From CAVOHU01 sp963843385 (GTDB lineage: Bacteria; Acidobacteriota; Vicinamibacteria; Vicinamibacterales; JAKQTR01), in the NCBI GenBank assembly GCA_963843385.1, contig CAWJJY010000009.1:1-64000 (forward strand): a stretch of DNA of 64,000 bases. Reading direction: 5' to 3'. Under the pieces are notes generated by a model. That model had not been told where the DNA came from. It saw only the letters and a program-made list of their open reading frames with translations, and ran no database searches. The position numbers were made by a program, and so were the translations under genes. This document shows, one piece after another, positions 28,087 to 36,837 of this stretch (positions are counted from its first letter, which is position 1; each line of letters starts with the position of its first letter).

Positions 28087-31000
28087 GACTCGATCTCTCC
28101 GAGAACCGTGTTCATCGTGGCGACCAGCATGTCCGCATCGGCCTCGCTGAAGGGCAGCGGCGGCTTGATCTTCAGAACGTTGTGGAATGGACCGTCGGTG
28201 CTCACGAGCACGCCGCCATCCCGCATGCGGTTTGCGACGTAGGATGCCTCCTGACCTGCCGGCTCGAGCGTGCCGCGATCGCGCACGAGTTCGACGCCGG
28301 CGAACAGTCCAAGCCCTCGCACGTCGCCAATCAACGGGTGCTTCGGCACGAGGTCGCGCAGGCCCGCCAGGAGATGCCGGCCGACCCGGCCCGCGCGTTC
28401 CTGGAGCCGCTCCTCCTCCATGACGTCGAGGACCGCCATGCCGATCGCGCACGACACCGGGTTGCCGCCGAACGTGTTGAAGTACTCCATGCCGTTGGCA
28501 AACGCGGCTGCGATCTCCGCGGTGGTCACCACGGCGCCGAGCGGATGGCCATTGCCGATCGGCTTTCCCATCGTGACGATGTCGGGTACCACGCCTTGAG
28601 TCTGGAAGGCCCAGAACGAGGTCCCGGCGCGACCGAACCCGACCTGGACCTCGTCGGCGATGCACACGCCGCCGGCCTCGCGAACGTGGCGGTACGCCTC
28701 GCGCAGGTAGCCATCTGGCAGCACGATCTGCCCGGCACAGCTCAGCATCGATTCCGCGATGAATGCCCCGGCCCGCGTGCCCCGCTTGCCGAGTTCTCGT
28801 ATGGCCTCGGCAACGTGCGCGGCGTAGCGGGCGCCCGCATCCGGGCTGCCTGCGCGGACCTGGCCGCGGTATACGTCAGGAGTCGGAACGACGGCCACGT
28901 GCGCCGGGGCGCCCGATCCGCCGGGACCGTTGAACTTGTAGGGACTGACGTCGACCAGGCCCGACGTGTTTCCGTGGTAGCCGGCGTCGACCACGATCGT
29001 GCCGGGGCTTCCGGTGCGCGCGCGCGCCAGGCGCAACGCCAGCTCGTTGGCTTCGCTGCCGGAGTTGACGAAGAAACAGACACGCAGCGGCTCGGGCAGC
29101 GTTTCACAGAGCCGGGCGGCATAACGCACGAGGTAGTCGTGCAGGTACCGCGTGTTGGTGTTCAGCACGCCCATCTGCCTCGCCCCGGCCTCGACCACCG
29201 TCGGGTGACAGTGCCCGACGTGCGGCACGTTGTTGACCGCGTCGAGGTACGCCCGGCCGTCCTCGTCGTAGAGGTACTGCATGAAGCCGCGGACGATCTT
29301 CAGCGGCCGTCGATACGACACACTGAGGGACGGGCTGACATGCTTGGCGCGTGACTCGAGCACCTCGGCGATCGTCATGCTCTCGCGCCTGCCGGACACA
29401 GCGGGTATGAGCGTGACGAGATTGGGATCCGGGGACAGGCTGAGCCACACATCGCGGTCCTCCGGGCAGGCGACGCCCGGGAAGTCGCCGGTTCGATCGA
29501 GCATGTCGGTGATGACCTGGAAGTGCAGGTGCGGCGGCCAGCCGCCGTTCACCGTGTGATCGCCCACTTCTCCCAGCCGGGATCCACGCGAAACCGGCCT
29601 GCCCTGGTGCAGCCAGTTCAGCGAATTCAGCGACAGGTGCCCGTAGAGCGTGTAGAAGGCGGGGTGCTCGTCGGTGGCGGCATGCTCCAGGACGATCGTG
29701 GGCCCGTAGTCGAGCGGTCCGGTGTTGTTCGCGAAGCTGTGCACAACCCCGTCGAGCGGGGCGCTCACGGCCCTGCCCGGTTCGACGAACAGGTCGAGGC
29801 CGAGATGGACGGTTCGCCACCGGGGACGGTCATTGCCCGCCACACGGAAGATCTCGCTGGAGTAGAACGCCCGGGCTTCGTTGTACCGGCCGATGCCGAC
29901 CGATGCGCCGGCCTGCTGCATCCGGCCGGTCACCTCGTGCGTGAACCGGTGAGGATTCGCCCAGAGGACAGGCGTGCCAGCCTCATGGCTCGCCACACTC
30001 AGATCGAGAACACGAATGACCGCCTCGCGCGGATCCGGCTCGAGCACCGGCCCGATCAGATCGGCGCGCTGCGTCAACCAGGCGGTGACGGCGGCCGTGT
30101 CCGGATTGGCCGGAAGCCCGCACGCCGCCCGGAATGTGTAGCGGGCAAGGCGCGGACACAGCCGATCGAGCTTCTCGAGCAGGTCCCATGCAGGCCGCTC
30201 GCTGACCAACAGATAAGGATTTCCCGGCTCGGCGTGCCGCTGGAACGCGGAGTTGACGACGCTGACGCAGAGCCGCGCGAGGATGAGCGGGAAGATCAAC
30301 GCGATCTCGTCTTCGTCGAGCGGCAGCACGGCGTTGTACCCGCCGACGAGGGCGGCCGCCGCGTGGAGCGGGTCAGGCTTGTCGAGCATGGCATACGCCG
30401 CGGCTACCGCGACCTCTGCGACGGTGACGCTGCGCAGCATGTCCCCGAAGTCAACGACGGCGACCACCTGCCGCAGGTAGGGATCCTCGCCGCCGACAAT
30501 CACGTTGTGATCGTTGGCGTCGTTGTAGATCACGCTCGACCGCAGTTCGGGCAATCGGGGCACGACGTCCCGCTCGTAGCCGTCCAGCATGCGCTCGACC
30601 ATCGCGCGGCGAGACTCGTCCTCGATATGGGGCAAATATTCGCGGATCCACCCAGCCTTCCCGATGTCCCACTTGAGCGGTCGAGTGTCCGCCGGATGCG
30701 CGAAATCCATCAGCGCGCGATCAATGGTGCCGAGCAGGCGGCCGAGGCTGGCGAGCAGGTCATCGGTATGAGGACGGACCTCGGCCAGCACCCGGCCGGG
30801 AACGTGGCTCAACAGGCGGACGAGGTGGGACTGGCCGTCCGGGCCCGTCACCCGCGCCACCAGCCCGCCCGCACTCGTCGGCTGCACCGCCGGAAGCCGG
30901 ACCGAGGGTTCGCGCGCGGTTATGTGCTGCAGCGCAAGGGTCTGGAGGTCGATCACCTCGGGCTGCTCGGAGGCGTTGGCGATCTTGAGAACGAACCGGG

Positions 31001-31145
31001 CGCCGGCGCCGGTCGTCAGCAGGAAGTTCTGATCGCGCTCGCTCGGCAGCGGCGACGGGGCCGCCACGATCCCGTAGAGCCGCTCTGCCATCGACGCGGC
31101 ATCGCCGGTCGAGAATCGGGGCGGGTCGTGCTTGACGTCGAACAT
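28083..31145 (-). CDS. trimodular kinase / M23 peptidase / class III aminotransferase fusion
   Basis: A 1020-residue protein with three enzymatic modules. Residues ~20-330: APH/ChoK-type small-molecule kinase, with YNDANDHNV in place of HGDxxxxN and VVDFGDM. Residues ~440-560: M23 (LytM) domain with all metal ligands visible, HLGLD and HLHF, plus YGHLS. Residues ~580-1020: PLP class III aminotransferase fold, with NSGSEANELALRLARA, DAGYHGNT, CIADEVQVGFGR and VTMGKPIGNGHPLGAV (Schiff-base Lys). Kinase plus class III fusions are known relatives of hydroxylysine kinase and the phospho-lyases AGXT2L1/2, suggesting phosphorylation of an amino alcohol or hydroxy-amino acid and then elimination. No signal peptide is seen, so the M23 module may be a structural or carrier-like domain. 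It is seven bases from the permease. Confidence 0.9.
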   Translation of the reverse strand: MFDVKHDPPRFSTGDAASMAERLYGIVAAPSPLPSERDQNFLLTTGAGARFVLKIANASEQPEVIDLQTLALQHITAREPSVRLPAVQPTSAGGLVARVTGPDGQSHLVRLLSHVPGRVLAEVRPHTDDLLASLGRLLGTIDRALMDFAHPADTRPLKWDIGKAGWIREYLPHIEDESRRAMVERMLDGYERDVVPRLPELRSSVIYNDANDHNVIVGGEDPYLRQVVAVVDFGDMLRSVTVAEVAVAAAYAMLDKPDPLHAAAALVGGYNAVLPLDEDEIALIFPLILARLCVSVVNSAFQRHAEPGNPYLLVSERPAWDLLEKLDRLCPRLARYTFRAACGLPANPDTAAVTAWLTQRADLIGPVLEPDPREAVIRVLDLSVASHEAGTPVLWANPHRFTHEVTGRMQQAGASVGIGRYNEARAFYSSEIFRVAGNDRPRWRTVHLGLDLFVEPGRAVSAPLDGVVHSFANNTGPLDYGPTIVLEHAATDEHPAFYTLYGHLSLNSLNWLHQGRPVSRGSRLGEVGDHTVNGGWPPHLHFQVITDMLDRTGDFPGVACPEDRDVWLSLSPDPNLVTLIPAVSGRRESMTIAEVLESRAKHVSPSLSVSYRRPLKIVRGFMQYLYDEDGRAYLDAVNNVPHVGHCHPTVVEAGARQMGVLNTNTRYLHDYLVRYAARLCETLPEPLRVCFFVNSGSEANELALRLARARTGSPGTIVVDAGYHGNTSGLVDVSPYKFNGPGGSGAPAHVAVVPTPDVYRGQVRAGSPDAGARYAAHVAEAIRELGKRGTRAGAFIAESMLSCAGQIVLPDGYLREAYRHVREAGGVCIADEVQVGFGRAGTSFWAFQTQGVVPDIVTMGKPIGNGHPLGAVVTTAEIAAAFANGMEYFNTFGGNPVSCAIGMAVLDVMEEERLQERAGRVGRHLLAGLRDLVPKHPLIGDVRGLGLFAGVELVRDRGTLEPAGQEASYVANRMRDGGVLVSTDGPFHNVLKIKPPLPFSEADADMLVATMNTVLGEIES

Positions 31146-31152
31146 GGTCGCT

Positions 31153-32547
31153 TCAACGGGGCGAAGACGAGGCCCGGCCCCTCTTCGCCAGAGAGTACCC
31201 CGCGGCGAGCACGAGCATCCACGGGATGGCCGCCTCGAGGGTGATTTTCAGCTCCGGAACCCACCAGGTCGAGAGCAGGATGGCCGCAATCGCGGCTGCG
31301 CCGACCGCCGAGGTTGCGCGCGAGAACGGTACGCGAACCGGCATCGCGTCAGGCTTCTGCCGATCCCAGTGACGACGGAAGGCGAGGTGCGTCACGAAGA
31401 TCATCAGCCACACGAACAAGGCGCCGAACAGCGCGACCCCGAAGAACCAGGCGTACGCCGAGGTCGGCCACGCCGCGCGTACGACGACCGCCACGGCCAG
31501 GCCCAGGCTCGACACGAGCAGCGCGCGAACCGGGGTGCCGTGCGCGTTGACCGCGCCCAGCCAACCCGTGACGAACCCTCCGCGCCCGAGCGAAAACAGG
31601 GTGCGTGAGATCAGGTACAGATTGGCGTTGGCGCTCGACAGGGCGGCGCTCAGGACGACGACGTTCATCAGGAAGGCGGCGCCCGGGAGGCCCACACCCG
31701 TCAGCACCTGCACGAAGGGACTCTCGCCCACGCCGAGCTGCCGCCACGGAACGAGGGTCACCAGCAGGGCCGTGGTGACGATGTAGATGAGTGACAGGCT
31801 GGCGACCAGCCGCGTAAAGGCGCGCGGGATGGTGCGCTCGGGGTTCTTCGCCTCGCCGGAGGTCACGCCGACGATCTCGACGCCGATGAACGAGTAGATC
31901 ACGAACGAGACGCCGAGGAAGATCCCGGAGAGTCCCATCGGCGCGAGCGCGCCGTGGTCGAACGAGCCGGCACGTCCAGCGCCGAAGAGCAGGCTGGCCC
32001 CGAGGCAGACGAACAGCACGATCGCCGCGATCTTGATCATCGCGAACCAGTACTCGAACCGGCCGAACGTCCCGATTGACCAGGTGTTCAGGTAGATCAG
32101 GGCCGCCGAGAACACGATCACCCACACCGCCCCCGGCACGCCGGGGAACCAGTAGCCCATGTAGATGGAGACGGCGACCATGTGCCCGCCGGTGGCGACA
32201 ATCTGCATCAGCCAGTAGCTCATGCGCACGGCGTACCCGGCAAACGGCGAGATGTAGAGATCGGCGTGCACCCCGAAGGATCCGGCCGTCGGGTGCATGA
32301 CGCACATCTCGGTCAGCGCCACGCCAAGCAGCAGCGACACCAGAGCGCCAATGACGTACGAGACGACCACCGCCGGGCCGGCCACCTGGACGGCGAGGCC
32401 GCTGCCGAGGAAGAGGCCCGTGCCGATCGCGCCGCCGATGGCCATCATGGCCTGCTGGCCGGCTGACAGCTCCCGCGCCAGCACCTGTTCGTTGCGGACG
32501 CGATCGTCTGCGCGGAGGTCCCCGCGTCCTCCCGGCGCCAGGCTCAT
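31153..32547 (-). CDS. amino acid permease (APC superfamily)
   Basis: A cytoplasmic-membrane transporter, 464 residues with 12 predicted hydrophobic segments. The N-terminal signature MMAIGGAIGTGLFLGSGLAV and AGPAVVVSYVIGAL place it in the AAT family of amino acid/proton symporters; FVIYSFIGVEIVGVTSGEAKNPERTIPRA is the conserved mid-region. ATG 32547 overlaps the stop of the preceding kynureninase-like gene by four bases (ATGA), indicating translational coupling. The substrate is probably the compound handled by its operon partners. Confidence 0.92.
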   Translation of the reverse strand: MSLAPGGRGDLRADDRVRNEQVLARELSAGQQAMMAIGGAIGTGLFLGSGLAVQVAGPAVVVSYVIGALVSLLLGVALTEMCVMHPTAGSFGVHADLYISPFAGYAVRMSYWLMQIVATGGHMVAVSIYMGYWFPGVPGAVWVIVFSAALIYLNTWSIGTFGRFEYWFAMIKIAAIVLFVCLGASLLFGAGRAGSFDHGALAPMGLSGIFLGVSFVIYSFIGVEIVGVTSGEAKNPERTIPRAFTRLVASLSLIYIVTTALLVTLVPWRQLGVGESPFVQVLTGVGLPGAAFLMNVVVLSAALSSANANLYLISRTLFSLGRGGFVTGWLGAVNAHGTPVRALLVSSLGLAVAVVVRAAWPTSAYAWFFGVALFGALFVWLMIFVTHLAFRRHWDRQKPDAMPVRVPFSRATSAVGAAAIAAILLSTWWVPELKITLEAAIPWMLVLAAGYSLAKRGRASSSPR

Positions 32548-33740
32548 GTCACCACCGACCGGACCGGCGCGTCGACGTCGTAGTCGCGATCGCGCGCGAC
32601 GCGCATGAGCTCCGCCATCACCGCGTCGATCTCGTCGAACCGGTTGTAGAAATGGGGCGAAATGCGGATGCCGACGCCCGGGCGATAGTCGATCACGAAA
32701 TCGCGCGCCTTCAGCGCCCGCGCGATGTGCACGGCGTCCGGCACGTCGACGGCGACGGTACCAGCCAGCCGCGCAGGGTCGCGCGCCGCGACGGTCCGGT
32801 AGCCGTACCGGTCCACCAGATCCAGCAGCCGGGAGGTCATCGCCGTCGATTTCGCCCGAATCCGGTCCACGCCTACCGTGGCGATGATGTCGAGCCCGGG
32901 AATCGCGGCGTAGTACGCGGGAATGGCCGGCGTCCCGTTCATCATGCCCATCCCGTCGGTCCGCACGTCGCCATCGTCGATGTCGAATGCGAATGGATGC
33001 CTGCGGGCGACCCAGCCCGTCAGCCGCGGCTTCGTGTGCGGCCTGATCCAGGGCGCGGTATAGAGAAACGCGCTGCCCGGGCCCCCGCACAGCCATTTGA
33101 GACAGCCGCCGACGAAGAAATCCACGCCGAGCGCCGTGACGTCCACCGGAACAATGCCCGCGGACTGATAGCCGTCGAGGATGACGACCGCTCCGACTTC
33201 ATGGGCACGTTGGACGACCGGTTGGGGATCCACGATGTACGAGCTGCGAAAGAGCACGTGTGAGAAGGCAACCGCGAGCGTGGTGTCGTCGACGGCGGCC
33301 GCCAGCCGTTCCCCGGGCACGGACAGATCGTCGAGGCCCTCCACGACCTTCACGTCGAAGCCCAGATCGCGCTGCGCGCGGTACAGGTAGACCATGGACG
33401 GAAAGTCCATGGCGGTGCACACGATCGTCCTTCGCCGGCCCTCCGGGCGCAGACACGAAAGGGCCACCGCCTCGGCGGTCGTGACGTTCTCGTGCAGGCT
33501 GATCGAGCCTGGCGGCGCCCCGATGATGGCGCCCACGCGGTTGCCGAGCTCGACGGCAAGCTCCCACCACCGCTCCTCCCAGGCGCGCACGCCGCGCGTC
33601 GCCCACATCTCCGCGTACTCGGAGAGCGATCGCGCCGCCCCCCGCGGCATCGCGCCGAGCGAGTTGCTGATCATGTAGATCGAGCGCGACAGGATCGGGA
33701 ACTCGTCCCGCCAACGATCGAGATCGTCGAAAGTGTCCAT
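32544..33740 (-). CDS. kynureninase-like class V aminotransferase-fold PLP enzyme
   Basis: A PLP enzyme of fold type I, class V, 398 residues. Kynureninase-like features: YMISNSLGAMP near the N-terminus, SLHENVTTAEAVAL, ILDGYQSAGIVPVDV (Asp and Gln of the PLP pocket), and FFVGGCLKWLCGGPGSAFLY with the PLP lysine. The C-terminal substrate region (RPGVGIRISPHFYNRFDEID) is intact. It is the first gene of the operon with the permease and the trimodular fusion. True kynureninase activity is uncertain; cysteine desulfurase- or isopenicillin epimerase-like reactions are alternatives. Confidence 0.85.
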   Translation of the reverse strand: MDTFDDLDRWRDEFPILSRSIYMISNSLGAMPRGAARSLSEYAEMWATRGVRAWEERWWELAVELGNRVGAIIGAPPGSISLHENVTTAEAVALSCLRPEGRRRTIVCTAMDFPSMVYLYRAQRDLGFDVKVVEGLDDLSVPGERLAAAVDDTTLAVAFSHVLFRSSYIVDPQPVVQRAHEVGAVVILDGYQSAGIVPVDVTALGVDFFVGGCLKWLCGGPGSAFLYTAPWIRPHTKPRLTGWVARRHPFAFDIDDGDVRTDGMGMMNGTPAIPAYYAAIPGLDIIATVGVDRIRAKSTAMTSRLLDLVDRYGYRTVAARDPARLAGTVAVDVPDAVHIARALKARDFVIDYRPGVGIRISPHFYNRFDEIDAVMAELMRVARDRDYDVDAPVRSVVT

Positions 33741-33835
33741 GCCACATCGTCCGCGCGGGAGTGGTCGTCCGGTCGGTCGTCTTCGCCGGAGGATCCGGCG
33801 CCTCAGGCGTCGTGCGCGGGTTCTGGCGGTCAGTG

Positions 33836-33841
33836 TATCAT
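33836..33841 (+). promoter_or_regulatory. -10-like TATCAT, nine bases before ATG 33851
   Basis: TATCAT lies nine bases before the second kynureninase-like gene. The 110-base divergent gap must hold promoters for both directions. No -35 is evident. Confidence 0.35.
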
Positions 33842-33850
33842 CTGGACCCG

Positions 33851-35005
33851 ATGAGCACATTGAGCCTGGAAGCCTTCCGGGGCAGGTTCCCGCTGCTGTC
33901 CCGGAGGGTCTATGTCAACAGCTGTTCGCAGGGGGCGCTCTCGCTGGATGTCGACCTGGCGATGCGGCAGTTTCTCGAGTCCTGGCACGATCGGGGATCG
34001 CCCTGGGACACGTGGGTCGAAAAGGTCGAGGCGCTGCGGGCGGCCTTCGCGCGATCGGTTGGCGCCGATCCCGGCGAGATCGCCATCGTGCCGAGTGCCT
34101 CTGCCGGCATCAGCAGCATCGCCAGCGCGCTGGCGTTCGACAGCCCGCGCAACCGGGTGGTGATGGGAGCCTTCGAGTTTCCGACCATGGCCCACGTCTG
34201 GCTTGCCCAGCAGCACCGGGGCGCCGAGATCGTCTGGGTCGAGGCCAGCCTCCGCGAACTGCCGCCGGAGAACTACGAGAAGGCGATCGACGAGCGCACG
34301 CTGATCGTGCCGGCCGCGCACGTCTGTTTCAGGAACGGGTATCGCCTCGACATCGCCGAGCTGGTGCGCATCAGCCACGAGCGCGGCGCGTACCTGTTCC
34401 TCGACGACTACCAGCACACCGGGACCTCGCCGCTCGACCTGCACGCGCTGGGCGTGGACTTCATGGTGACCGGCGCGCTGAAGTACTTGATAGGACCGCC
34501 GGGCATCGCGTTCCTCTACGTGCGACAGGGCCTCGCCGGACTGCTGGAGCCGACGGTGACGGGCTGGTTCGGGCGCGTGAATCCGTTTGCGTTCCAGGCG
34601 TCTCCTCTCGACTGGGCCGCAGACGCCAGGCGCCTCGAGGTCGGCACCCCGACGGTTCCGAACGCCTACGGCGCGCTCGCCGGGCTCGATCTGCTCGCCC
34701 AGGTTGGGGCCGACACGGTTGAACGACGCATCGAGTCCCTTTGCACCGCGTTCATCGACGGTGCGCGTCGAGAGGGATGGGACGTCGTGACGCCGGCCGA
34801 TCCCCTGCGTCGCGGGCCGTTGTGCGTGGTACGCAGCCACGACGGCGCCGAGCTGATCCGGCGGCTCGAAACACGGGGGGTGCTCGGATCGGCGCGCGGC
34901 AATGCCCTGCGCGTGTCGTTCCATGCCTACAACACGCCAGCAGATGTCGACGCGGTTCTCGACGCCATGCGGCACGAGGCGGCCCTCATTGCAGGCGTCG
35001 CGTAG
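33851..35005 (+). CDS. second kynureninase-like class V PLP enzyme
   Basis: A paralogue of the divergently transcribed gene, 384 residues. Corresponding motifs: RRVYVNSCSQGALSL, IVPSASAGISSIASAL, FLDDYQHTGTSPLDLHALG, FMVTGALKYLIGPPGIAFLY (PLP Lys) and a C-terminal RGNALRVSFHAYNTPADVD. The substrate-pocket segment differs clearly from the first copy (NSCSQ versus SNSLG), so the two probably act on different substrates or form a heteromer. ATG 33851 is chosen; the open frame extends upstream without SD. Confidence 0.85.
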   Translation: MSTLSLEAFRGRFPLLSRRVYVNSCSQGALSLDVDLAMRQFLESWHDRGSPWDTWVEKVEALRAAFARSVGADPGEIAIVPSASAGISSIASALAFDSPRNRVVMGAFEFPTMAHVWLAQQHRGAEIVWVEASLRELPPENYEKAIDERTLIVPAAHVCFRNGYRLDIAELVRISHERGAYLFLDDYQHTGTSPLDLHALGVDFMVTGALKYLIGPPGIAFLYVRQGLAGLLEPTVTGWFGRVNPFAFQASPLDWAADARRLEVGTPTVPNAYGALAGLDLLAQVGADTVERRIESLCTAFIDGARREGWDVVTPADPLRRGPLCVVRSHDGAELIRRLETRGVLGSARGNALRVSFHAYNTPADVDAVLDAMRHEAALIAGVA

Positions 35006-35089
35006 GCGGTTGCGGCGACCTGGACGTACCGCTCCTACGAATCAGCATGTTGACCTGATGTTCGCATTGTTTCCCGCGAGGTGTCGTTG

Positions 35090-35851
35090 ATGGAGGGTTG
35101 GCAGGGCTGGGACGAGTACGCGCCATTCTACGACTGGGAAAACGCCCAGACGATGGGCCGGCGCGACGTGACGTTCTGGCAGAAGATGGCACGCGGCACG
35201 CGCGGCCCGATCCTGGAACTGGGTTGCGGGACGGGACGAGTGTCGCTGCCGGCGGCGAGGGTCGGCGCCCGCGTGATCGGGATCGACCGATCGGCGGCGA
35301 TGCTGGCGCGGGCCCGCACGCGGCTCCGGCGTTCGAAGCTCGGCGGGCGCCTGCAGCTGGTTCGCGGCGACATCACGGCGCTGCCTTTTCACGATCGCCG
35401 CTTTGACTTGGTCATGGCGCCTTACGGGATCCTCCAGTCACTGCTCGACGATGAGGTCGTCGAGGCCGCGCTGCGGTCGGTGCGCCGCGTGCTGGCGGCT
35501 GGCGGGACCTTCGGCATCGACCTGGTGGCCGATCTGCCGGCCTGGCCGGAGTACCGGAAGCGGCTCAAGTTGCGCGGCCGGCGCGGGGCGGGACAGCGCT
35601 CCATTTCGCTCATCGAGTCGGTGCGCCAGGACCGGGCCGCGCGCCTGACGATCTTCGATCAGGAATTCACCGAGCAGCGCGGGGCGGCGACGCAGGTCCA
35701 CCGATTCTCGTTGGCATTTCGCACGCTGTCGATCGAGGAGATGGCGCGACGGCTCGAGCGCGCGGGCTTCCGCGTGAAGGCCGTGCACGGCGATTACGAC
35801 GGCGGACCGTGGCGCGAGGGCGCGGACGTGTGGATCGTGCTGGCGGAATAG
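35090..35851 (+). CDS. class I SAM-dependent methyltransferase
   Basis: A cytosolic methyltransferase, 253 residues, of unknown substrate. Motif I ILELGCGTGRVSLPAA, motif II-like VIGIDRSAAMLARA, the acidic GDITALPF and a post-core FDLVMAPYGILQSLL are clear. The N-terminus (WQGWDEYAPFYDWENAQT) resembles ubiquinone/menaquinone-type methyltransferases. ATG 35090 is chosen with GAGG upstream; GTG 35081 is an alternative. It follows the class V gene by 84 bases and may be cotranscribed. Confidence 0.85.
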   Translation: MEGWQGWDEYAPFYDWENAQTMGRRDVTFWQKMARGTRGPILELGCGTGRVSLPAARVGARVIGIDRSAAMLARARTRLRRSKLGGRLQLVRGDITALPFHDRRFDLVMAPYGILQSLLDDEVVEAALRSVRRVLAAGGTFGIDLVADLPAWPEYRKRLKLRGRRGAGQRSISLIESVRQDRAARLTIFDQEFTEQRGAATQVHRFSLAFRTLSIEEMARRLERAGFRVKAVHGDYDGGPWREGADVWIVLAE

Positions 35852-35862
35852 GTGTATCACTT

Positions 35863-35912
35863 CTGGCTGGCGGCTGGCGGCTGGCGGCGGGCGGCTGGAG
35901 GCCGCGAGCCGC
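35863..35912 (+). repeat. GGCTGGCGGCT-type low-complexity repeat
   Basis: ctggctggcggctggcggct and continuing units ending near gccgcgagccgc separate the methyltransferase and the MTH1187-type gene. Same class as at 9.87, 23.8, 44.1, 46.3, 50.3, 51.6, 55.3, 58.9 and 63.3 kb. Confidence 0.7.
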
Positions 35913-35940
35913 AACCCTGACCGTTTCGTAGAGGTGAACC

Positions 35941-36249
35941 ATGAATGTTCTTGCTGATCTGACTGTCGTGCCCATTGGCGTGGGCGTATCGCTCTCGAAG
36001 TACATCGCGGCGTGCGAGAAGGTCCTCGCCGAAGCCGGCCTGACAACGCGGCTGCACGCCTACGGCACCAACATCGAAGGCGAGTGGGACGCCGTGTTCG
36101 CGGCCGTGAAGCGGTGCCACGAAGTCGTCCACCAGATGGGCGCCCCTCGCATCTCGACGGTGATCAAGCTTGGTACGCGCACCGACCGCGCCCAGACGCT
36201 GGACGACAAGGTCCGAAGCGTCCACGACAAGCTCGAGAGCAGAGCCTGA
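35941..36249 (+). CDS. MTH1187/YkoF-type thiamine-binding family protein
   Basis: A small alpha/beta protein, 102 residues, of the MTH1187 (DUF77) family; family members bind thiamine or related pyrimidines and are of uncertain role. Signature positions: VVPIGVGVSLSKYIAACEKV, LTTRLHAYGTNIEGEWDAVF and RISTVIKLGTRTDR. ATG 35941 follows tagaggtga. No TPP riboswitch or thiamine gene is visible nearby. Confidence 0.85.
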   Translation: MNVLADLTVVPIGVGVSLSKYIAACEKVLAEAGLTTRLHAYGTNIEGEWDAVFAAVKRCHEVVHQMGAPRISTVIKLGTRTDRAQTLDDKVRSVHDKLESRA

Positions 36250-36837
36250 TCGAACACGTGTCGAGCTGGCGTTCGGGAAGCGGGATACCCTGACGCCCTC
36301 CGCGCGTGTGTCCATCGACCTCTTCGCGCCGGAGCTGACACGCGACCCAGGGTTCGAAAACGTCGTGCGCCACGCCGACCACGTCGATAGCGCCCAGCTG
36401 CGGACCACCCCCGGCGCGGCGACTTCCGGCCTGAGCCCGATCGCCTCTCGCCAGGCAAACGCATTCCCGGTCGCGTCCCGGTGCTCCTCACCGGGGGCTG
36501 ACGCGCGTCACTTTGGCCGCCTGCGCGGGCCCCGCAGTTGGGGGGCTGCTCGGCGGCCTCGACGTCAACGCCGAGAAGGGGGACATTTCTAACGAGCGTT
36601 GACAGTCTGGAAACTCCCTTCTTGTGAACCCCAGCCGACGGGCATAGAATCGCACCCTCCGCACTCAGGCCTGCCTCATCGGGCGCGTACCGCGCCCGGA
36701 GAGGGCGTGCTCTGGCGGCTTCGCGTCGGGTTTGAATCGGGTGTTCCCCCTCGCCTCGATGACCGATTGGAGGCCGCTCGAGTCCTTTCGCGCCAGCAGA
36801 ATCCGCTCATTCCGATCTTCTGGAGGAGTCTTTTCAC
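36250..36837. other. intergenic, ~590 bp; promoter but no gene seen
   Basis: Frames remain open on both strands (for example 36290-36590) but none has a recognisable product or SD. A sigma70-like promoter lies at 36622-36650, giving the downstream propeller gene a ~180-base leader. I see no RNA gene in the leader. Confidence 0.45.
36622..36650 (+). promoter_or_regulatory. sigma70-like promoter for propeller/kinase genes
   Basis: TTGTGA (36622-36627), a 17-base spacer, and TAGAAT (36645-36650). The start codon at 36838 is ~180 bases downstream. Confidence 0.45.

Noticed and set aside
31153..33096. 647-residue extension of the permease
   Set aside because: The extra N-terminal part is a shadow of the class V gene; the permease signature starts just after ATG 32547, which forms an ATGA overlap.
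35863..35940. Thiamine riboswitch before the MTH1187-type gene
   Set aside because: The leader is short and made of the low-complexity repeat; no conserved TPP aptamer pattern is visible.
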